Positions 46,973 to 55,980 of a DNA stretch of 64,000 nt are shown here, in pieces. The notes beneath the pieces are model-generated. The model searched no databases, had not been told where the DNA came from, and was given only the letters and a program-made list of their open reading frames with translations. How positions within the stretch are numbered: the first letter of the stretch is position 1; each line of letters begins with the position of its first letter. The stretch spans positions 744,001-808,000 of the forward strand of contig NZ_JAMZMI010000002.1 of assembly GCF_024714475.1 (NCBI RefSeq). The letters run 5' to 3'. Made by a program: the position numbers and the translations under genes. The stretch comes from Marinoscillum sp. MHG1-6. GTDB taxonomy: Bacteria > Bacteroidota > Bacteroidia > Cytophagales > Cyclobacteriaceae.

Positions 46973-47968
46973 ATGAAAAGCACCATATATCATATCACCT
47001 TATTCATCCTGCTAACGGGATGCATAGAAACCCAGTCCAGCAAAGGATACAAAAAAACCTCGCTTGATAATTATAACCCACCCGAGAAAGATATTGATGT
47101 AGATTCTAATACCGTTTTCTCAGTTTTCAGAACTCCCCTTCCCGCAAAAAAACTCTCGGCAGAAAAACAGAAGAGCCTGAATCGAAAGTTGGAAATCAAC
47201 AAATTGAGATACACCGAAAATCCATCAGATATTCAGAACGTCATAGAATATTGTCAAACGCTATCCGAATTAGGATGGTATTACGAGGCAATACGCGTTT
47301 ATTCGGAAGGCCTGGATAAAAACCCTACCTCTTTCAAACTATTGAGGTTGAGAGGGCAATCTTACATTACGCTCAGACAGTTTGACCTCGCGTTGGAAGA
47401 CCTTCAGCGGGCCGCTTTCTATTCCCGACCGGCCATCAATGAGCAAACCTCGGGGTACGCATTGACTAATTTCTATACTGAATCGAGAAGTAATGAAAAA
47501 TTTAACATTTTCTTCTGCCTGGGAATGGTCAACTATCTCAAGGGGAGCTACGACAAAACGATCAGCTCATTCAAGCAATGCATGAAGTATGCAGACAATA
47601 TTGAATTAAAGGTATTTATTATCGATTGGTTCTATTTGACCTATCGCAAGCTTGGAAACAATGAGGCAGCCGAAGAATTACTAATGGCCATCCCAAGAAA
47701 CGCAAAGGTTAAAAGCTATTCGGATCATTACAATAGGATTTTGCTCTACCAGGGAGTTGTCAAGGCACACAACTTAATGGCTTATTCTGAGCGACCTGAT
47801 AATAGTCTTGAGCCGGTATTATCCTATGGAGTAGGAACATGGTATTTAGTCAATGGCGAAAAAATGAAAGCAGTAAAAATCTTCGAGAGAATTCTCATGG
47901 GAGAAACATGGGATTCTTACGAATACATTGCTGCAGAGGTTGAATTGAAAAACCTCCAGCCAAACTAA
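46973..47968 (+). CDS. TPR-containing lipoprotein
   Basis: This protein of about 331 residues starts at the ATG at 46973; an in-frame TTG at 46955 would add six residues before the signal. The signal sequence ends in a lipobox (FILLTGC). Residues 85-165 and 180-240 hold TPR-like helical pairs (VIEYCQTLSELGWYYEAIRVY, LLRLRGQSYITLRQFDLALEDL, CLGMVNYLKGSYDKTISSF). No catalytic motif. It is divergent from the redoxin gene and its 3' end is 4 bases from the convergent GDPD gene. Role unknown; a periplasm-facing scaffold is likely. Confidence 0.75.
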   Translation: MKSTIYHITLFILLTGCIETQSSKGYKKTSLDNYNPPEKDIDVDSNTVFSVFRTPLPAKKLSAEKQKSLNRKLEINKLRYTENPSDIQNVIEYCQTLSELGWYYEAIRVYSEGLDKNPTSFKLLRLRGQSYITLRQFDLALEDLQRAAFYSRPAINEQTSGYALTNFYTESRSNEKFNIFFCLGMVNYLKGSYDKTISSFKQCMKYADNIELKVFIIDWFYLTYRKLGNNEAAEELLMAIPRNAKVKSYSDHYNRILLYQGVVKAHNLMAYSERPDNSLEPVLSYGVGTWYLVNGEKMKAVKIFERILMGETWDSYEYIAAEVELKNLQPN

Positions 47969-47972
47969 TCAA

Positions 47973-48878
47973 TTAAAGAGCGTTGATTTCCTGACGCAAC
48001 TCCATCATAATCTCGGGATGATCGGTGATAATACCGTCGATTCCCATATGCATCATTTTCACCATGTCCTCCCTTGTATTGACCGGGTAGGTATACACCT
48101 TAAATCCATGAGCATGCATTCTAAAAACCCTTCTTGTAGAGATTGTTGAAAATTCAGGGTTCAACGCTGACAGCCTGCCTTCCAACTTAGCCCTACCAAG
48201 ATGTAGTCTTGTCTCAACATAGAAGGCAATCAATGGAGTTGAATCTTCTCCTATCAGGATTTTTTTAGTCTGAACGTGATCATCATATTCATGGGCCGCC
48301 TCGAGATATTTATCTTCATAAGACTGCAAAATCACCCAATCGTAGCCATTTTTTTCTTTTCGGATCACATCAATAAGTTTTTCAGCAAAGTCATGGTAAT
48401 GAGGATGATCCATATGTTTGATCTCGATGAGCACTTTGCATCTTCCATTGATTGAGTCTAAGACCTCCTTAAGGGTTGGCACCCTCTCCCCAACATACTT
48501 GGCATCCCCGAACCAGGCACCTGCATCAAGCTTTTTTATTTCCTCAAGGGTATAATCGTGGACTAAACCCGTACCGTCGGTAGTGCGATCAAGAGTTTCA
48601 TCATGAAAAACAACTATTTGCTCATCCTTGGTATTCCGGACATCAATTTCTATCATGTCCACACCCATTTGCAATGCCAGCCCAATTGAGGCCATAGTGT
48701 TCTCCGGCGCCAGGGCTGAAGCTCCTTTATGAGCAATCACCTCTACATACTTATCTTTGAGGGATTTGTCAATTTTTGGACTCACTACAATATTTCTATA
48801 AATCCATGGCTCAAAAAGAGCCACACATAGAAATAAAATCATAAAGGGCATCGAGTAGATGATGAATTTTCTAGTCAT
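47973..48878 (-). CDS. Glycerophosphodiester phosphodiesterase
   Basis: This 301-residue enzyme of the GDPD family hydrolyses glycerophosphodiesters to glycerol-3-phosphate and an alcohol. The catalytic core is intact: VIAHKGASALAPENTMASI, GVDMIEIDVRNTKDEQIVVFHD (catalytic His, Glu, Asp), LDRTTDGTGLVHDYTLEEI and, near the end, GFKVYTYPVNTREDMVKM with IDGIITDHPEIM. An N-terminal hydrophobic segment (FIIYSMPFMILFLCVALFEP) suggests membrane anchoring with the catalytic domain outside the cytoplasm. It is a single gene on minus, 55 bases after aspS. Confidence 0.93.
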   Translation of the reverse strand: MTRKFIIYSMPFMILFLCVALFEPWIYRNIVVSPKIDKSLKDKYVEVIAHKGASALAPENTMASIGLALQMGVDMIEIDVRNTKDEQIVVFHDETLDRTTDGTGLVHDYTLEEIKKLDAGAWFGDAKYVGERVPTLKEVLDSINGRCKVLIEIKHMDHPHYHDFAEKLIDVIRKEKNGYDWVILQSYEDKYLEAAHEYDDHVQTKKILIGEDSTPLIAFYVETRLHLGRAKLEGRLSALNPEFSTISTRRVFRMHAHGFKVYTYPVNTREDMVKMMHMGIDGIITDHPEIMMELRQEINAL

Positions 48879-48933
48879 GGTTTCATCCTTAAGGTTGGAT
48901 AAATTTAATCAAAACCCTCATCCAAAGAAATAA

Positions 48934-50697
48934 TTAATCATTCGTCTCTTTTACTGCTACGCCGATGGACAATTCCTCTAACTGAGCTTGATCCAGTGCA
49001 CTTGGTGAGTCAATCATAATATCTCTTCCTGAAGTGTTTTTAGGGAAAGCTATGAAGTCCCTGATACTATCCTGCCCACCAAATAATGCACAAAGTCGAT
49101 CAAAACCAAATGCAATCCCTCCATGCGGTGGCGCACCATATTCAAATGCACTCATCAGGAAGCCAAATTGAGCTTGAGCTTCCTCTTTGGTAAAACCAAG
49201 AACTTCAAACATTCTGGCCTGTACATCACGATCATAAATTCGGATAGATCCTCCTCCTACTTCCACGCCATTGATAACCATATCATAGGCATTGGCCCTG
49301 ACGTTACCCGGATCAGAATTGAGTTTTTCCATATCTTCCGGATTAGGGGAAGTAAACGGATGGTGCATAGCATGATATCGCTTCGTTTCTTCATCCCACT
49401 CAAGCAGAGGGAAATCCACTACCCATAGCGCAGAAACTTTATTTTTATCTCTTAGGCCCAATCTACTACCCATTTCCAGCCTTAACTCACACATTTGCTT
49501 GCGAGTAGCATCAGCATCACCAGCCAAAATTAAGATCAGGTCACCCGGTTTAGCATTACATTTCTCTGCCCATTTTTTCAGGTCCTCTTCACTGAAAAAT
49601 TTATCAACTGAGCTCTTGAAGGTTCCATCAGCATTACACTTTAGGTAAACTAATCCCTTCGCTCCAATCTGAGGTCTTTTTACAAAATCAGTAAGCTCAT
49701 CAATCTGTTTGCGAGTGTATTCAGCGCATCCCTCTGCATTTATTCCTAACACCAACTCGGCACTATCGAATACCACGAAGCCATTGTTCTGAGTCAACTC
49801 ATTCAGCTCGACAAACTCCATCCCAAAACGCGTATCCGGCTTATCAGAACCATATTTACTCATCGCTTCCGAATAAGGCATATGAGGCAATTCACCAAGA
49901 TCCACATTCTTGATCTCTTTGTATAGGTATCTGATCAAACCTTCAAAAGTTTCCAGAATATCCTCTCTGGTAACAAAGGACATTTCGCAATCTATCTGAG
50001 TAAACTCCGGCTGCCTATCCGCCCTCAGATCCTCATCCCTAAAACATTTTACAATTTGAAAGTATCGGTCGAAACCCGACACCATCAACAACTGCTTAAA
50101 AGTCTGAGGCGATTGTGGCAAAGCATAAAACTGTCCCGGGTTCATGCGAGAAGGAACCACAAAATCCCTGGCACCCTCAGGAGTTGATTTTATCAGCACA
50201 GGAGTCTCAACTTCCATGAATTTTTGATTGGATAGATAACTCCTGGTTTTCTGAAGCATTTCATGTCGAATCTCCAGATTTTTTCTTACGATCCCTCTTC
50301 TCAGGTCAAGATATCGATACTTCATTCTAAGATCCTCACCGCCATCGGTTTCATCCTCAATCATGAATGGCGGAACCTTCGCTTTATTGAGATATTTAAA
50401 CTCAGCAACTTTTACTTCAATCTGCCCCGTAGGAATTTTATCATTGACCGCGAGCCTTTTTACCACTTCTCCGGTTGCAGAGATCACAAACTCTCGTCCG
50501 GCATGCCTCGCAAGTTCAATGGCCTCCTTTGATGTTTTTCCTTCCTCAAAGATCAGTTGCGTCACACCATACCTGTCCCGAACGTCAATCCAAATCATGC
50601 CGCCTTTGTCACGAATCTTTTGGACCCAACCCGTCAGGGTTACTTGCTGCCCAATATGTTCCTCTCTAAGCTCTCCACAGGTATGTGTTCTCAACAT
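48934..50697 (-). CDS. aspS: Aspartyl-tRNA synthetase
   Basis: This 587-residue class IIb synthetase opens with the OB-fold anticodon domain ([41 protein letters not shown]). Class II motif 1 ([20 protein letters not shown]), motif 2 ([22 protein letters not shown]) and motif 3 ([12 protein letters not shown]) are all present, with the bacterial GAD insertion in the middle. The length is typical for the bacterial type. It is a single gene on minus; its promoter region is shared with the divergent hypothetical gene at 50787. Confidence 0.98.
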   Translation of the reverse strand: MLRTHTCGELREEHIGQQVTLTGWVQKIRDKGGMIWIDVRDRYGVTQLIFEEGKTSKEAIELARHAGREFVISATGEVVKRLAVNDKIPTGQIEVKVAEFKYLNKAKVPPFMIEDETDGGEDLRMKYRYLDLRRGIVRKNLEIRHEMLQKTRSYLSNQKFMEVETPVLIKSTPEGARDFVVPSRMNPGQFYALPQSPQTFKQLLMVSGFDRYFQIVKCFRDEDLRADRQPEFTQIDCEMSFVTREDILETFEGLIRYLYKEIKNVDLGELPHMPYSEAMSKYGSDKPDTRFGMEFVELNELTQNNGFVVFDSAELVLGINAEGCAEYTRKQIDELTDFVKRPQIGAKGLVYLKCNADGTFKSSVDKFFSEEDLKKWAEKCNAKPGDLILILAGDADATRKQMCELRLEMGSRLGLRDKNKVSALWVVDFPLLEWDEETKRYHAMHHPFTSPNPEDMEKLNSDPGNVRANAYDMVINGVEVGGGSIRIYDRDVQARMFEVLGFTKEEAQAQFGFLMSAFEYGAPPHGGIAFGFDRLCALFGGQDSIRDFIAFPKNTSGRDIMIDSPSALDQAQLEELSIGVAVKETND

Positions 50698-50737
50698 TTT
50701 CTTTAATATTCTAATCTACTATTCAAATAAACAGGCG

Positions 50738-50745
50738 CAAATTTA
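50738..50745 (-). promoter_or_regulatory. Probable -7 box of aspS
   Basis: TAAATTTG on the minus strand matches TANNTTTG, 40 bases before the aspS start. No clear -33 element is seen. It lies next to the oppositely oriented box at 50756. Confidence 0.42.
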
Positions 50746-50755
50746 ACAATAGTTT

Positions 50756-50763
50756 TAGCTTTG
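50756..50763 (+). promoter_or_regulatory. Probable -7 box of the secreted-protein/tadA pair
   Basis: TAGCTTTG on the plus strand matches TANNTTTG, 23 bases before the ATG at 50787. No clear -33 element is present. Confidence 0.42.
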
Positions 50764-50786
50764 AAACGAAAATAAAACAATCAGCG

Positions 50787-51359
50787 ATGAGGCGTACCCT
50801 GACAGTTAGTGTAGTTAGTTTTCTTTCTCTTTTTTTGATTTGTAAGGCTTCCGCTCAGGTAGACATGATCAGGCTTAAGGTCAATGATGAGATTTCCCTG
50901 AAAATGCCTGAGTCCTTTATCCCAATGACCGAAGCGGAAATGATCAATAAATACATGTCCTATCGAACCCCCTTAGCCATGTTCACAAGCGAGGATAGAA
51001 CAGTAGATTTTGGCATCAACAAAAACAGCAGCCCCTGGGCGGGAAATGATCTGACCATCCTGAAAGATTTTTACAAGGCCAATGTACTCAATCTATTCAC
51101 TGAAGTTAAGTTTATACAGGACGACATTATTAACATCTCAGGTAGGGATTTTGCTGTACTCGAATTTGTTTCTCGAATCGACGATGAAGAAAGTACGTTC
51201 GGCAGCCTTAATAAAGCCGTAAGTAAGTACTCATATATTATGTACACCCTTCATCAAGGAAATGTACTCCTGTTCAATTTCACCTGTGGGGCTACCGGTA
51301 GAGCAAAATGGCAACAACCTGCTAACGAGATCATGCAAAGCATTCGCATTAAAGAATGA
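50787..51359 (+). CDS. Secreted protein of unknown function upstream of tadA
   Basis: This 190-residue protein has a signal peptide (VVSFLSLFLICKASAQ). The mature part starts LKVNDEISLKMPESFIPMTE and contains two beta-rich segments, SEDRTVDFGINKNSSPWAG and RDFAVLEFVSRIDDEES. The layout, with a KMPESF-type opening and an IRIKE end, is reminiscent of small Bacteroidota periplasmic proteins with a PsbP/Mog1-like fold, but this is only an impression. I recognise no motif. The TGA stop overlaps the tadA ATG by four bases, so the two are translationally coupled despite different cell locations. Confidence 0.72.
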   Translation: MRRTLTVSVVSFLSLFLICKASAQVDMIRLKVNDEISLKMPESFIPMTEAEMINKYMSYRTPLAMFTSEDRTVDFGINKNSSPWAGNDLTILKDFYKANVLNLFTEVKFIQDDIINISGRDFAVLEFVSRIDDEESTFGSLNKAVSKYSYIMYTLHQGNVLLFNFTCGATGRAKWQQPANEIMQSIRIKE

Positions 51360-51817
51360 GTGATCTAAGCATATATAGTGATGACCATTTCATGAAGCTG
51401 GCTTTTTTCGAAGCGGAAAAGGCATTCGAAGATGGTGAAATCCCGGTAGGTGCCGTGGTAGTTTGTCAAAACCGGGTCATCGCTAAAGCCTACAACCAGG
51501 TTCAAAAACTCAATGATGTGACCGCCCATGCTGAAATGTTGGCCATTACTGCTGCTCAAAACTTTTTGGGATCGAAATACCTGGATGAATGCACTCTTTA
51601 CGTGACACTGGAGCCTTGTGTCATGTGTGGTGGAGCGCTCTATTGGAGTCAAATAAAAAAGGTGGTCTTCGGTGCGCGTGATGAATCTCGCGGCTATCAA
51701 AGATTATCCGAAAATATCCTGCACCCGAAAACGGAGATTATGAACGGCATCATGGAGCAGGAATGTTCTGAGCTTGTAAAATCTTTTTTTCGTAAGATGC
51801 GCGGGAACGATTCCTAA
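51356..51817 (+). CDS. tadA: tRNA-specific adenosine deaminase
   Basis: This 153-residue zinc deaminase converts A34 to inosine in tRNA-Arg(ACG). Zinc and catalytic residues are in place: His58-Ala-Glu60 (TAHAEMLAI) and Cys88/Cys91 (TLEPCVMCGGAL). The substrate-side pattern FGARDESRGYQ follows. The C-terminal helix ends KSFFRKMRGNDS. The start overlaps the preceding gene by 4 bases. TadA is essential in most bacteria, so its coupling to an unknown secreted-protein gene deserves note. Confidence 0.96.
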   Translation: MSDLSIYSDDHFMKLAFFEAEKAFEDGEIPVGAVVVCQNRVIAKAYNQVQKLNDVTAHAEMLAITAAQNFLGSKYLDECTLYVTLEPCVMCGGALYWSQIKKVVFGARDESRGYQRLSENILHPKTEIMNGIMEQECSELVKSFFRKMRGNDS

Positions 51818-51876
51818 ACACGAATGTTCTATATTCGAATTATAGTTGAATTTTTAACACCTAAATACTTAACATT

Positions 51877-52482
51877 ATGTCATTTGAATTACCAGCATTA
51901 CCATATGCTCACGATGCACTTGAACCACATATCGATAAAGCTACCATGGAAATCCACCATGGCAAGCACCACAATGCTTACATCACAAAACTAAATGGTG
52001 CAATTGAAGGCACTGAGATGGCTGGGAAAAGCATCGACGAGATTGTAAAAGAACACAGCGACATACCTGCTGTAAGAAATAATGGTGGGGGTCACTGGAA
52101 CCACTCCTTATTCTGGACTATCATGAGTCCAAATGGTGGTGGCACTCCATCTGGCGAATTAGCTGCTGCAATTGATGAGGCCTTCGGAAGCTTCGAAGGA
52201 TTTAAAACTGCCTTCAGTGATGCCGCAGCAACAAGGTTTGGTTCTGGATGGGCATGGTTGTGTGTTCAAAAGGGAGGTAAAGTTGAGGTTTGCTCCTCTG
52301 CAAATCAGGACAACCCATTAATGCCAGGAATTGGTTGTGGCGGCTCGCCTATCCTTGGATTGGACGTATGGGAACATGCCTACTACCTAAACTACCAAAA
52401 CAGAAGACCTGACTATATCTCTGCTTTCTTCAATGTCATCAATTGGGATGAGGTAAGCAAGCTTTATAGCGCTGGCAAGTAA
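51877..52482 (+). CDS. sodA/sodB: Superoxide dismutase, Fe/Mn type
   Basis: This 201-residue enzyme converts superoxide to peroxide and oxygen. The metal ligands are His27 ([11 protein letters not shown]), the His in [10 protein letters not shown], and Asp and His in [12 protein letters not shown]. The SOD_Fe_C block [19 protein letters not shown] is present. Fe versus Mn cannot be told reliably: [14 protein letters not shown] and the NQDNPLM segment are shared by both. No signal peptide, so cytoplasmic. It is a single gene ended by the strong hairpin at 52502-52534. Confidence 0.97.
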   Translation: MSFELPALPYAHDALEPHIDKATMEIHHGKHHNAYITKLNGAIEGTEMAGKSIDEIVKEHSDIPAVRNNGGGHWNHSLFWTIMSPNGGGTPSGELAAAIDEAFGSFEGFKTAFSDAAATRFGSGWAWLCVQKGGKVEVCSSANQDNPLMPGIGCGGSPILGLDVWEHAYYLNYQNRRPDYISAFFNVINWDEVSKLYSAGK

Positions 52483-52501
52483 TCATGAAATTCCACAACG
52501 A

Positions 52502-52534
52502 AAAAGGCCGACCTGAGATTCAGGTCGGCCTTTT
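52502..52534. terminator. Bidirectional terminator between sod and the convergent gene
   Basis: A perfect 15-bp stem (arms 52502-52516 and 52520-52534, core GGCCGACCTGA / TCAGGTCGGCC) with a 3-base loop. A-run on one side and T-run on the other let it act in both directions. Confidence 0.9.
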
Positions 52535-52561
52535 CATTTTAGGTAAGTTGTTAGTTGTTTG

Positions 52562-53047
52562 TTAGAATCTGGTAAGCAATTCTGTTTTAAAAGGAATCAG
52601 ATTTTTGTCCAGTTCAATCTGCTGTTCTCCCTGATCCTTCGTTTTCACCTGAAGCGTATACCAGATATCCTGGGTAGAGAAATCTGTCTGCTTCACGAAG
52701 GAAATAACCTTGTACTTTCGATACTCCCCCTCCAGATAATACTGAATGGAGATGGGTAATTCGTCATCAAGGTGCTCATACTCTGTCAGCAATTCTCCTG
52801 ACTCGTCATAACATGCCGTCATTTCTCTCCCCTTAAACTCAAAAGAAGCTCTATAAACGGTTTCCTTCTCAGGTGACACAAAAATGTTCCATACTACATT
52901 TGATGACTTTGGGTACTCGTGGTAGTGCCACTTGATCACACTAAAGTCAATTTCGCTTTCTGAAACATTCTGCTGTTGCGAATATAGATTGTGGGAAATG
53001 AGAAAAGCAAGACATATCATTAAAAATGTCTCAATTTTTACTGTCAT
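52562..53047 (-). CDS. Small secreted protein, PepSY-like, function unknown
   Basis: This protein of about 161 residues starts at the ATG at 53047, giving a signal peptide (TVKIETFLMICLAFLISHNLYSQ). A longer frame to a TTG at 53101 would precede the signal and is unlikely. The mature protein has VIKWHYHEYPKSSNVVWNIF, YRASFEFKGREMTACYDESG and ELPISIQYYLEGEYRKYKVIS, the alternating helix/sheet layout of PepSY-like (DUF2874) periplasmic proteins. The family call is tentative. It is convergent with sod and follows the S1/P1-type gene by 84 bases on the same strand. Confidence 0.7.
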   Translation of the reverse strand: MTVKIETFLMICLAFLISHNLYSQQQNVSESEIDFSVIKWHYHEYPKSSNVVWNIFVSPEKETVYRASFEFKGREMTACYDESGELLTEYEHLDDELPISIQYYLEGEYRKYKVISFVKQTDFSTQDIWYTLQVKTKDQGEQQIELDKNLIPFKTELLTRF

Positions 53048-53131
53048 TTCTGGTTGGTAATTGATAATAATAGAATAAGTTAACGTTTTCAGATGTAACA
53101 ATCCAATTTTTAGCCCAAAAAAATGAATGTT

Positions 53132-54094
53132 TCACTCAATTATCTCCCCACTCTCGTGACTTCTATGTAATATTTCCGCTTTCATCATATTGCTTTCAAT
53201 AAGAGTATCAAGCCTTACCCCCCAATCATTGATTCGAGGCTGTCCTCCGTCTACCCAGGCGGTATACCAAAAGTCACCGGTCATTTTTACAGCCTTTCTC
53301 ATCTGACGCTCAACCATGCCGTTTAGCATATCATGATATTTCCTGGAAAAATCAAATGAATAAACTCGTACCGTTGATGCCCCCCTCGCTTCAAAGCTGT
53401 ATTTCTTAGAGTCGGGAAATTTTTCTGTGAGCAATTTCTCCATTAACAATACGGAATCCAGTGCTGCATGAGCTTCCTTCACAGCCTCCCAGGAACGAAG
53501 CTGTGTATTATGAACGTACTCAGCCTTTCCAACGAAAAAATCATAATCCTCAAAAAACAACTCTGGTAGTCTTGATTCCCAAAATCCATGAATCCCATCC
53601 TGACCGGTTTTTTGCCCATTGTAATTGGAGGTCGTATGAAGCGGCACATTCGCATCACCTATATAATGTCCAAGGTCTGCCGACAAACGAAGAACCGCCT
53701 CTGCATCTTGTGTCAAAAAAGCTTGAGTCAACCGATATTGAACCCTATCAATATGCCAGGGTACCATCCCATACAACTGCATAGTATCCAATGTTAGACT
53801 TGCAACCGCCTCCTTAAAATAACGGGGAAGTCTATTCGCTGCGCTATCTCCATACTTATCCAGATCAATGTAATGTCGACAAGCCTCCTCCTTGACCACA
53901 TATCTCCGCATATCAGGGTTTACTGCCTTTTCTGAGAGATAAGCAATATTTCGTTTGTAAAAACCTACCATTTCCACAGGAAGGGTAAAGACTGCCAAAC
54001 GGTTGATTTTCTTATGAGCAAAGAAGCCCCAACCACTAACCCCAACAGAGACCACGACCAATAGAAAGACTGAAAATACCTTTTTCAATTTCAT
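53132..54094 (-). CDS. S1/P1 nuclease / zinc-dependent phospholipase C-like hydrolase
   Basis: This 320-residue secreted protein has a signal peptide cleaved in front of WGFFAHKKINRLAVF. In S1/P1 and zinc phospholipase C enzymes an N-terminal Trp and the nearby His bind zinc, as seen here. Further ligands appear in ACRHYIDLDKYGD, ADLGHYIGDANVPLHTTSNY and GIHGFWESRLPELF. The set is consistent with a trinuclear zinc centre. Whether it cuts nucleic acids or phospholipids cannot be judged. It is divergent from rpsT across 122 bases. Confidence 0.88.
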   Translation of the reverse strand: MKLKKVFSVFLLVVVSVGVSGWGFFAHKKINRLAVFTLPVEMVGFYKRNIAYLSEKAVNPDMRRYVVKEEACRHYIDLDKYGDSAANRLPRYFKEAVASLTLDTMQLYGMVPWHIDRVQYRLTQAFLTQDAEAVLRLSADLGHYIGDANVPLHTTSNYNGQKTGQDGIHGFWESRLPELFFEDYDFFVGKAEYVHNTQLRSWEAVKEAHAALDSVLLMEKLLTEKFPDSKKYSFEARGASTVRVYSFDFSRKYHDMLNGMVERQMRKAVKMTGDFWYTAWVDGGQPRINDWGVRLDTLIESNMMKAEILHRSHESGEIIE

Positions 54095-54150
54095 CCTTGA
54101 AAATTGATCAAATTCTATTCAATATTTTTACATAAGGTTTATTTATTCTT

Positions 54151-54181
54151 TTTTGTTTTATCCACAATTATTCTATCTTTG
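54151..54181 (+). promoter_or_regulatory. rpsT promoter, Bacteroidota type
   Basis: TTTTG (54151-54155) and TATCTTTG (54174-54181) are separated by 18 bases, an excellent match to the Bacteroidota -33 TTTG / -7 TANNTTTG promoter. The start point would lie about 30 bases before the rpsT ATG at 54217. Confidence 0.78.
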
Positions 54182-54216
54182 CACTCCTTTTACAGGATAG
54201 AAGAATTTAAAAGCTC

Positions 54217-54468
54217 ATGGCAAATCATAAATCCGCATTAAAGAGAATTCGTTCAAACGATGCTAAACGTGTGTTGAATAAGTATCAGCACAAAACAACC
54301 AGAACGTATATCAAGAGACTAAAAGAAACTACAGATAAAGCTGAAGCTGAAAAGCTATTGCCTCAAGTTTCTAGCATGCTTGATAAGCTGGCTAAGAAAA
54401 ACATCATTCACGCGAATAAAGCATCAAACATTAAATCAAAGCTTACTCAAAAAGTAAACGCGCTTTAA
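54217..54468 (+). CDS. rpsT: 30S ribosomal protein S20
   Basis: This 83-residue basic, helical protein starts MANHKSALKRIRSNDAKRVL and ends LTQKVNAL, as is usual for S20, which binds 16S rRNA in the body of the small subunit. KNIIHANKASNIKSKLTQKV matches the conserved second half. It has its own strong promoter (54151-54181) and its own terminator (54496-54527), so it is a monocistronic gene. Confidence 0.98.
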   Translation: MANHKSALKRIRSNDAKRVLNKYQHKTTRTYIKRLKETTDKAEAEKLLPQVSSMLDKLAKKNIIHANKASNIKSKLTQKVNAL

Positions 54469-54495
54469 GTTAGACTGCGGTATTAAAATATACTG

Positions 54496-54527
54496 ACCCT
54501 GTTCATTTTACTGGACAGGGTTTTTTT
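54496..54527 (+). terminator. rpsT terminator
   Basis: A stem of nine pairs (ACCCTGTTC / GGACAGGGT, one G-U pair) with loop ATTTTACT is followed by seven T. It lies 28 bases after the rpsT stop and 30 bases ahead of radC. Confidence 0.88.
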
Positions 54528-54557
54528 ATTGCCTGATTTAATTCATTTTTACACATA

Positions 54558-55256
54558 ATGGAATTAACGTCAGACAACTTCTCCATCAAACACTGGGCAG
54601 AAGAAGATCGCCCCAGAGAAAAACTCCTACTTAAGGGAAAAGCCTCCCTCTCCGATGCCGAGCTCATTGGCATTCTAATTGGATCAGGTACAAAAACGCT
54701 CAGCGCAGTAGATGTCGCCAAGATAATCTTGCACGCCACAGAAAATAACCTGAACAAGCTGGCCAAACTTTCGGTAAAAGACCTTATAAAATTTAAGGGC
54801 ATTGGTGAAGCTAAGGCCATCTCAATTGTCAGCGCATTAGAGCTTGGCAGAAGACGAAAGAGTGAAACCCCAACTGCAAAACCAACCATTCAACAATCCA
54901 GAGATGTTTATGAATACATTCGTCCGGAGCTTTTGGATTTGAGGCACGAGGAGTTCTGGATACTCCTTTTAAAGCGAAACAATGAAATCATTAAGAAAAA
55001 GCGGATCAGTGCCGGAGGCATTTCAGGCACCTTTGTGGATGTCAGGATAATTCTTAAAAGCGCCCTGGAAGAAATGGCCAGTAGCATCATCCTGATTCAT
55101 AACCATCCTTCTGGCAACCTCAAACCAAGTCAGGCTGATTTGAGCCTTACGAGGAAAATCAAAGAAGCTGGAGCAACCATGGACATTCCCGTACTCGATC
55201 ACATTATTTTCACCGATAATGGCTATTTAAGCTTCGCGGATGAGTCGCTGCTCTAG
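54558..55256 (+). CDS. radC: RadC-family JAB/JAMM-domain protein
   Basis: This 232-residue protein has an N-terminal UPF0758/helix-hairpin-helix region (LLLKGKASLSDAELIGILIG, LIKFKGIGEAKAISIVSALELG) and a C-terminal JAMM domain with metal motif LIHNHPSGNLKPSQADLSLT and the later catalytic-type DHIIFTDNGYLSF. Named DNA repair protein RadC for historical reasons, its real role is unsettled. It is full length and metal residues are intact. A single gene directly after the rpsT terminator. Confidence 0.95.
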   Translation: MELTSDNFSIKHWAEEDRPREKLLLKGKASLSDAELIGILIGSGTKTLSAVDVAKIILHATENNLNKLAKLSVKDLIKFKGIGEAKAISIVSALELGRRRKSETPTAKPTIQQSRDVYEYIRPELLDLRHEEFWILLLKRNNEIIKKKRISAGGISGTFVDVRIILKSALEEMASSIILIHNHPSGNLKPSQADLSLTRKIKEAGATMDIPVLDHIIFTDNGYLSFADESLL

Positions 55257-55354
55257 CCATCAGCAGACTCCATGACTGATCAATATTTATTATAGATCAT
55301 AATAATAACTTATAATAAATTCAGTAAATTCTATCTGACATTAACACCCCTACG

Positions 55355-55903
55355 ATGAAAAATCTCCGCTACATAAGCGCTCAAGGTTGGCATGCCCCTT
55401 CCTTTCGGTTTAAAAACCACAGCGCGCATCAATTCCGGTCCCTCATTGAAGCTATGACACTCAACCAGGCTTTGTTGGTTTCCTCCATGTACAGAACAGA
55501 CTTGTTGTATTTTTCTGAAAAAAATATGAACAAGCCAATTCTAAAGGTATGGTGTCTTCTGACAGGAAATAACTACACTGATTCACTTGCCCAAAAATTA
55601 TTGACTGGGCAAGGGGATCAGGAAGTCTTTGAATTGTATTTTGATTCAATGTCCCACTTAAAATTGCATGACCGATATTATAAAAGATACAAAACCACAC
55701 TCAATGAAATCTTTCATCTAGAGCCTTCCAATATAATACTCCAGGAACTTACACAATGCGACCGGTTTTTAGCCAGGATGTCAACTAAAAGCCATGATGA
55801 AGAAACATTAATTGACCACCCCAATGAGAGACTGGCTCAGCCCTCCATGTTTCACTTCATCCCATTATGCAATCATTATATCCGGAAGCCCTTTGACAAC
55901 TGA
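55355..55903 (+). CDS. Hypothetical protein, no recognised family
   Basis: This 182-residue soluble protein has no signal peptide or membrane segment. It is rich in His, Tyr and Arg (ISAQGWHAPSFRFKNHSAHQ, LKLHDRYYKRYKTTLNEIFH) and mostly helical in appearance. It contains SMYRTDLLYFSEKNMNKPIL and a Cys in TQCDRFLARM. I cannot place it. It lies alone between radC and the DUF1684 gene with an AT-rich 98-base leader holding nested inverted repeats. The ATG and codon usage look like its neighbours, and the frame is a genuine open coding frame of good length. Confidence 0.62.
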   Translation: MKNLRYISAQGWHAPSFRFKNHSAHQFRSLIEAMTLNQALLVSSMYRTDLLYFSEKNMNKPILKVWCLLTGNNYTDSLAQKLLTGQGDQEVFELYFDSMSHLKLHDRYYKRYKTTLNEIFHLEPSNIILQELTQCDRFLARMSTKSHDEETLIDHPNERLAQPSMFHFIPLCNHYIRKPFDN

Positions 55904-55980
55904 ATAGGATAAGCGAACAAGCAGGAGTAATTTTATGGTTTATTAAATTCCGAAACCTGAAAGTTTCGCATTAATCAACC

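Noticed and set aside
55287-55318. Nested AT-only inverted repeats as an operator or attachment site
   Set aside because: Arms of 7-8 A/T bases occur easily by chance in AT-rich gaps; no flanking mobile gene supports it.
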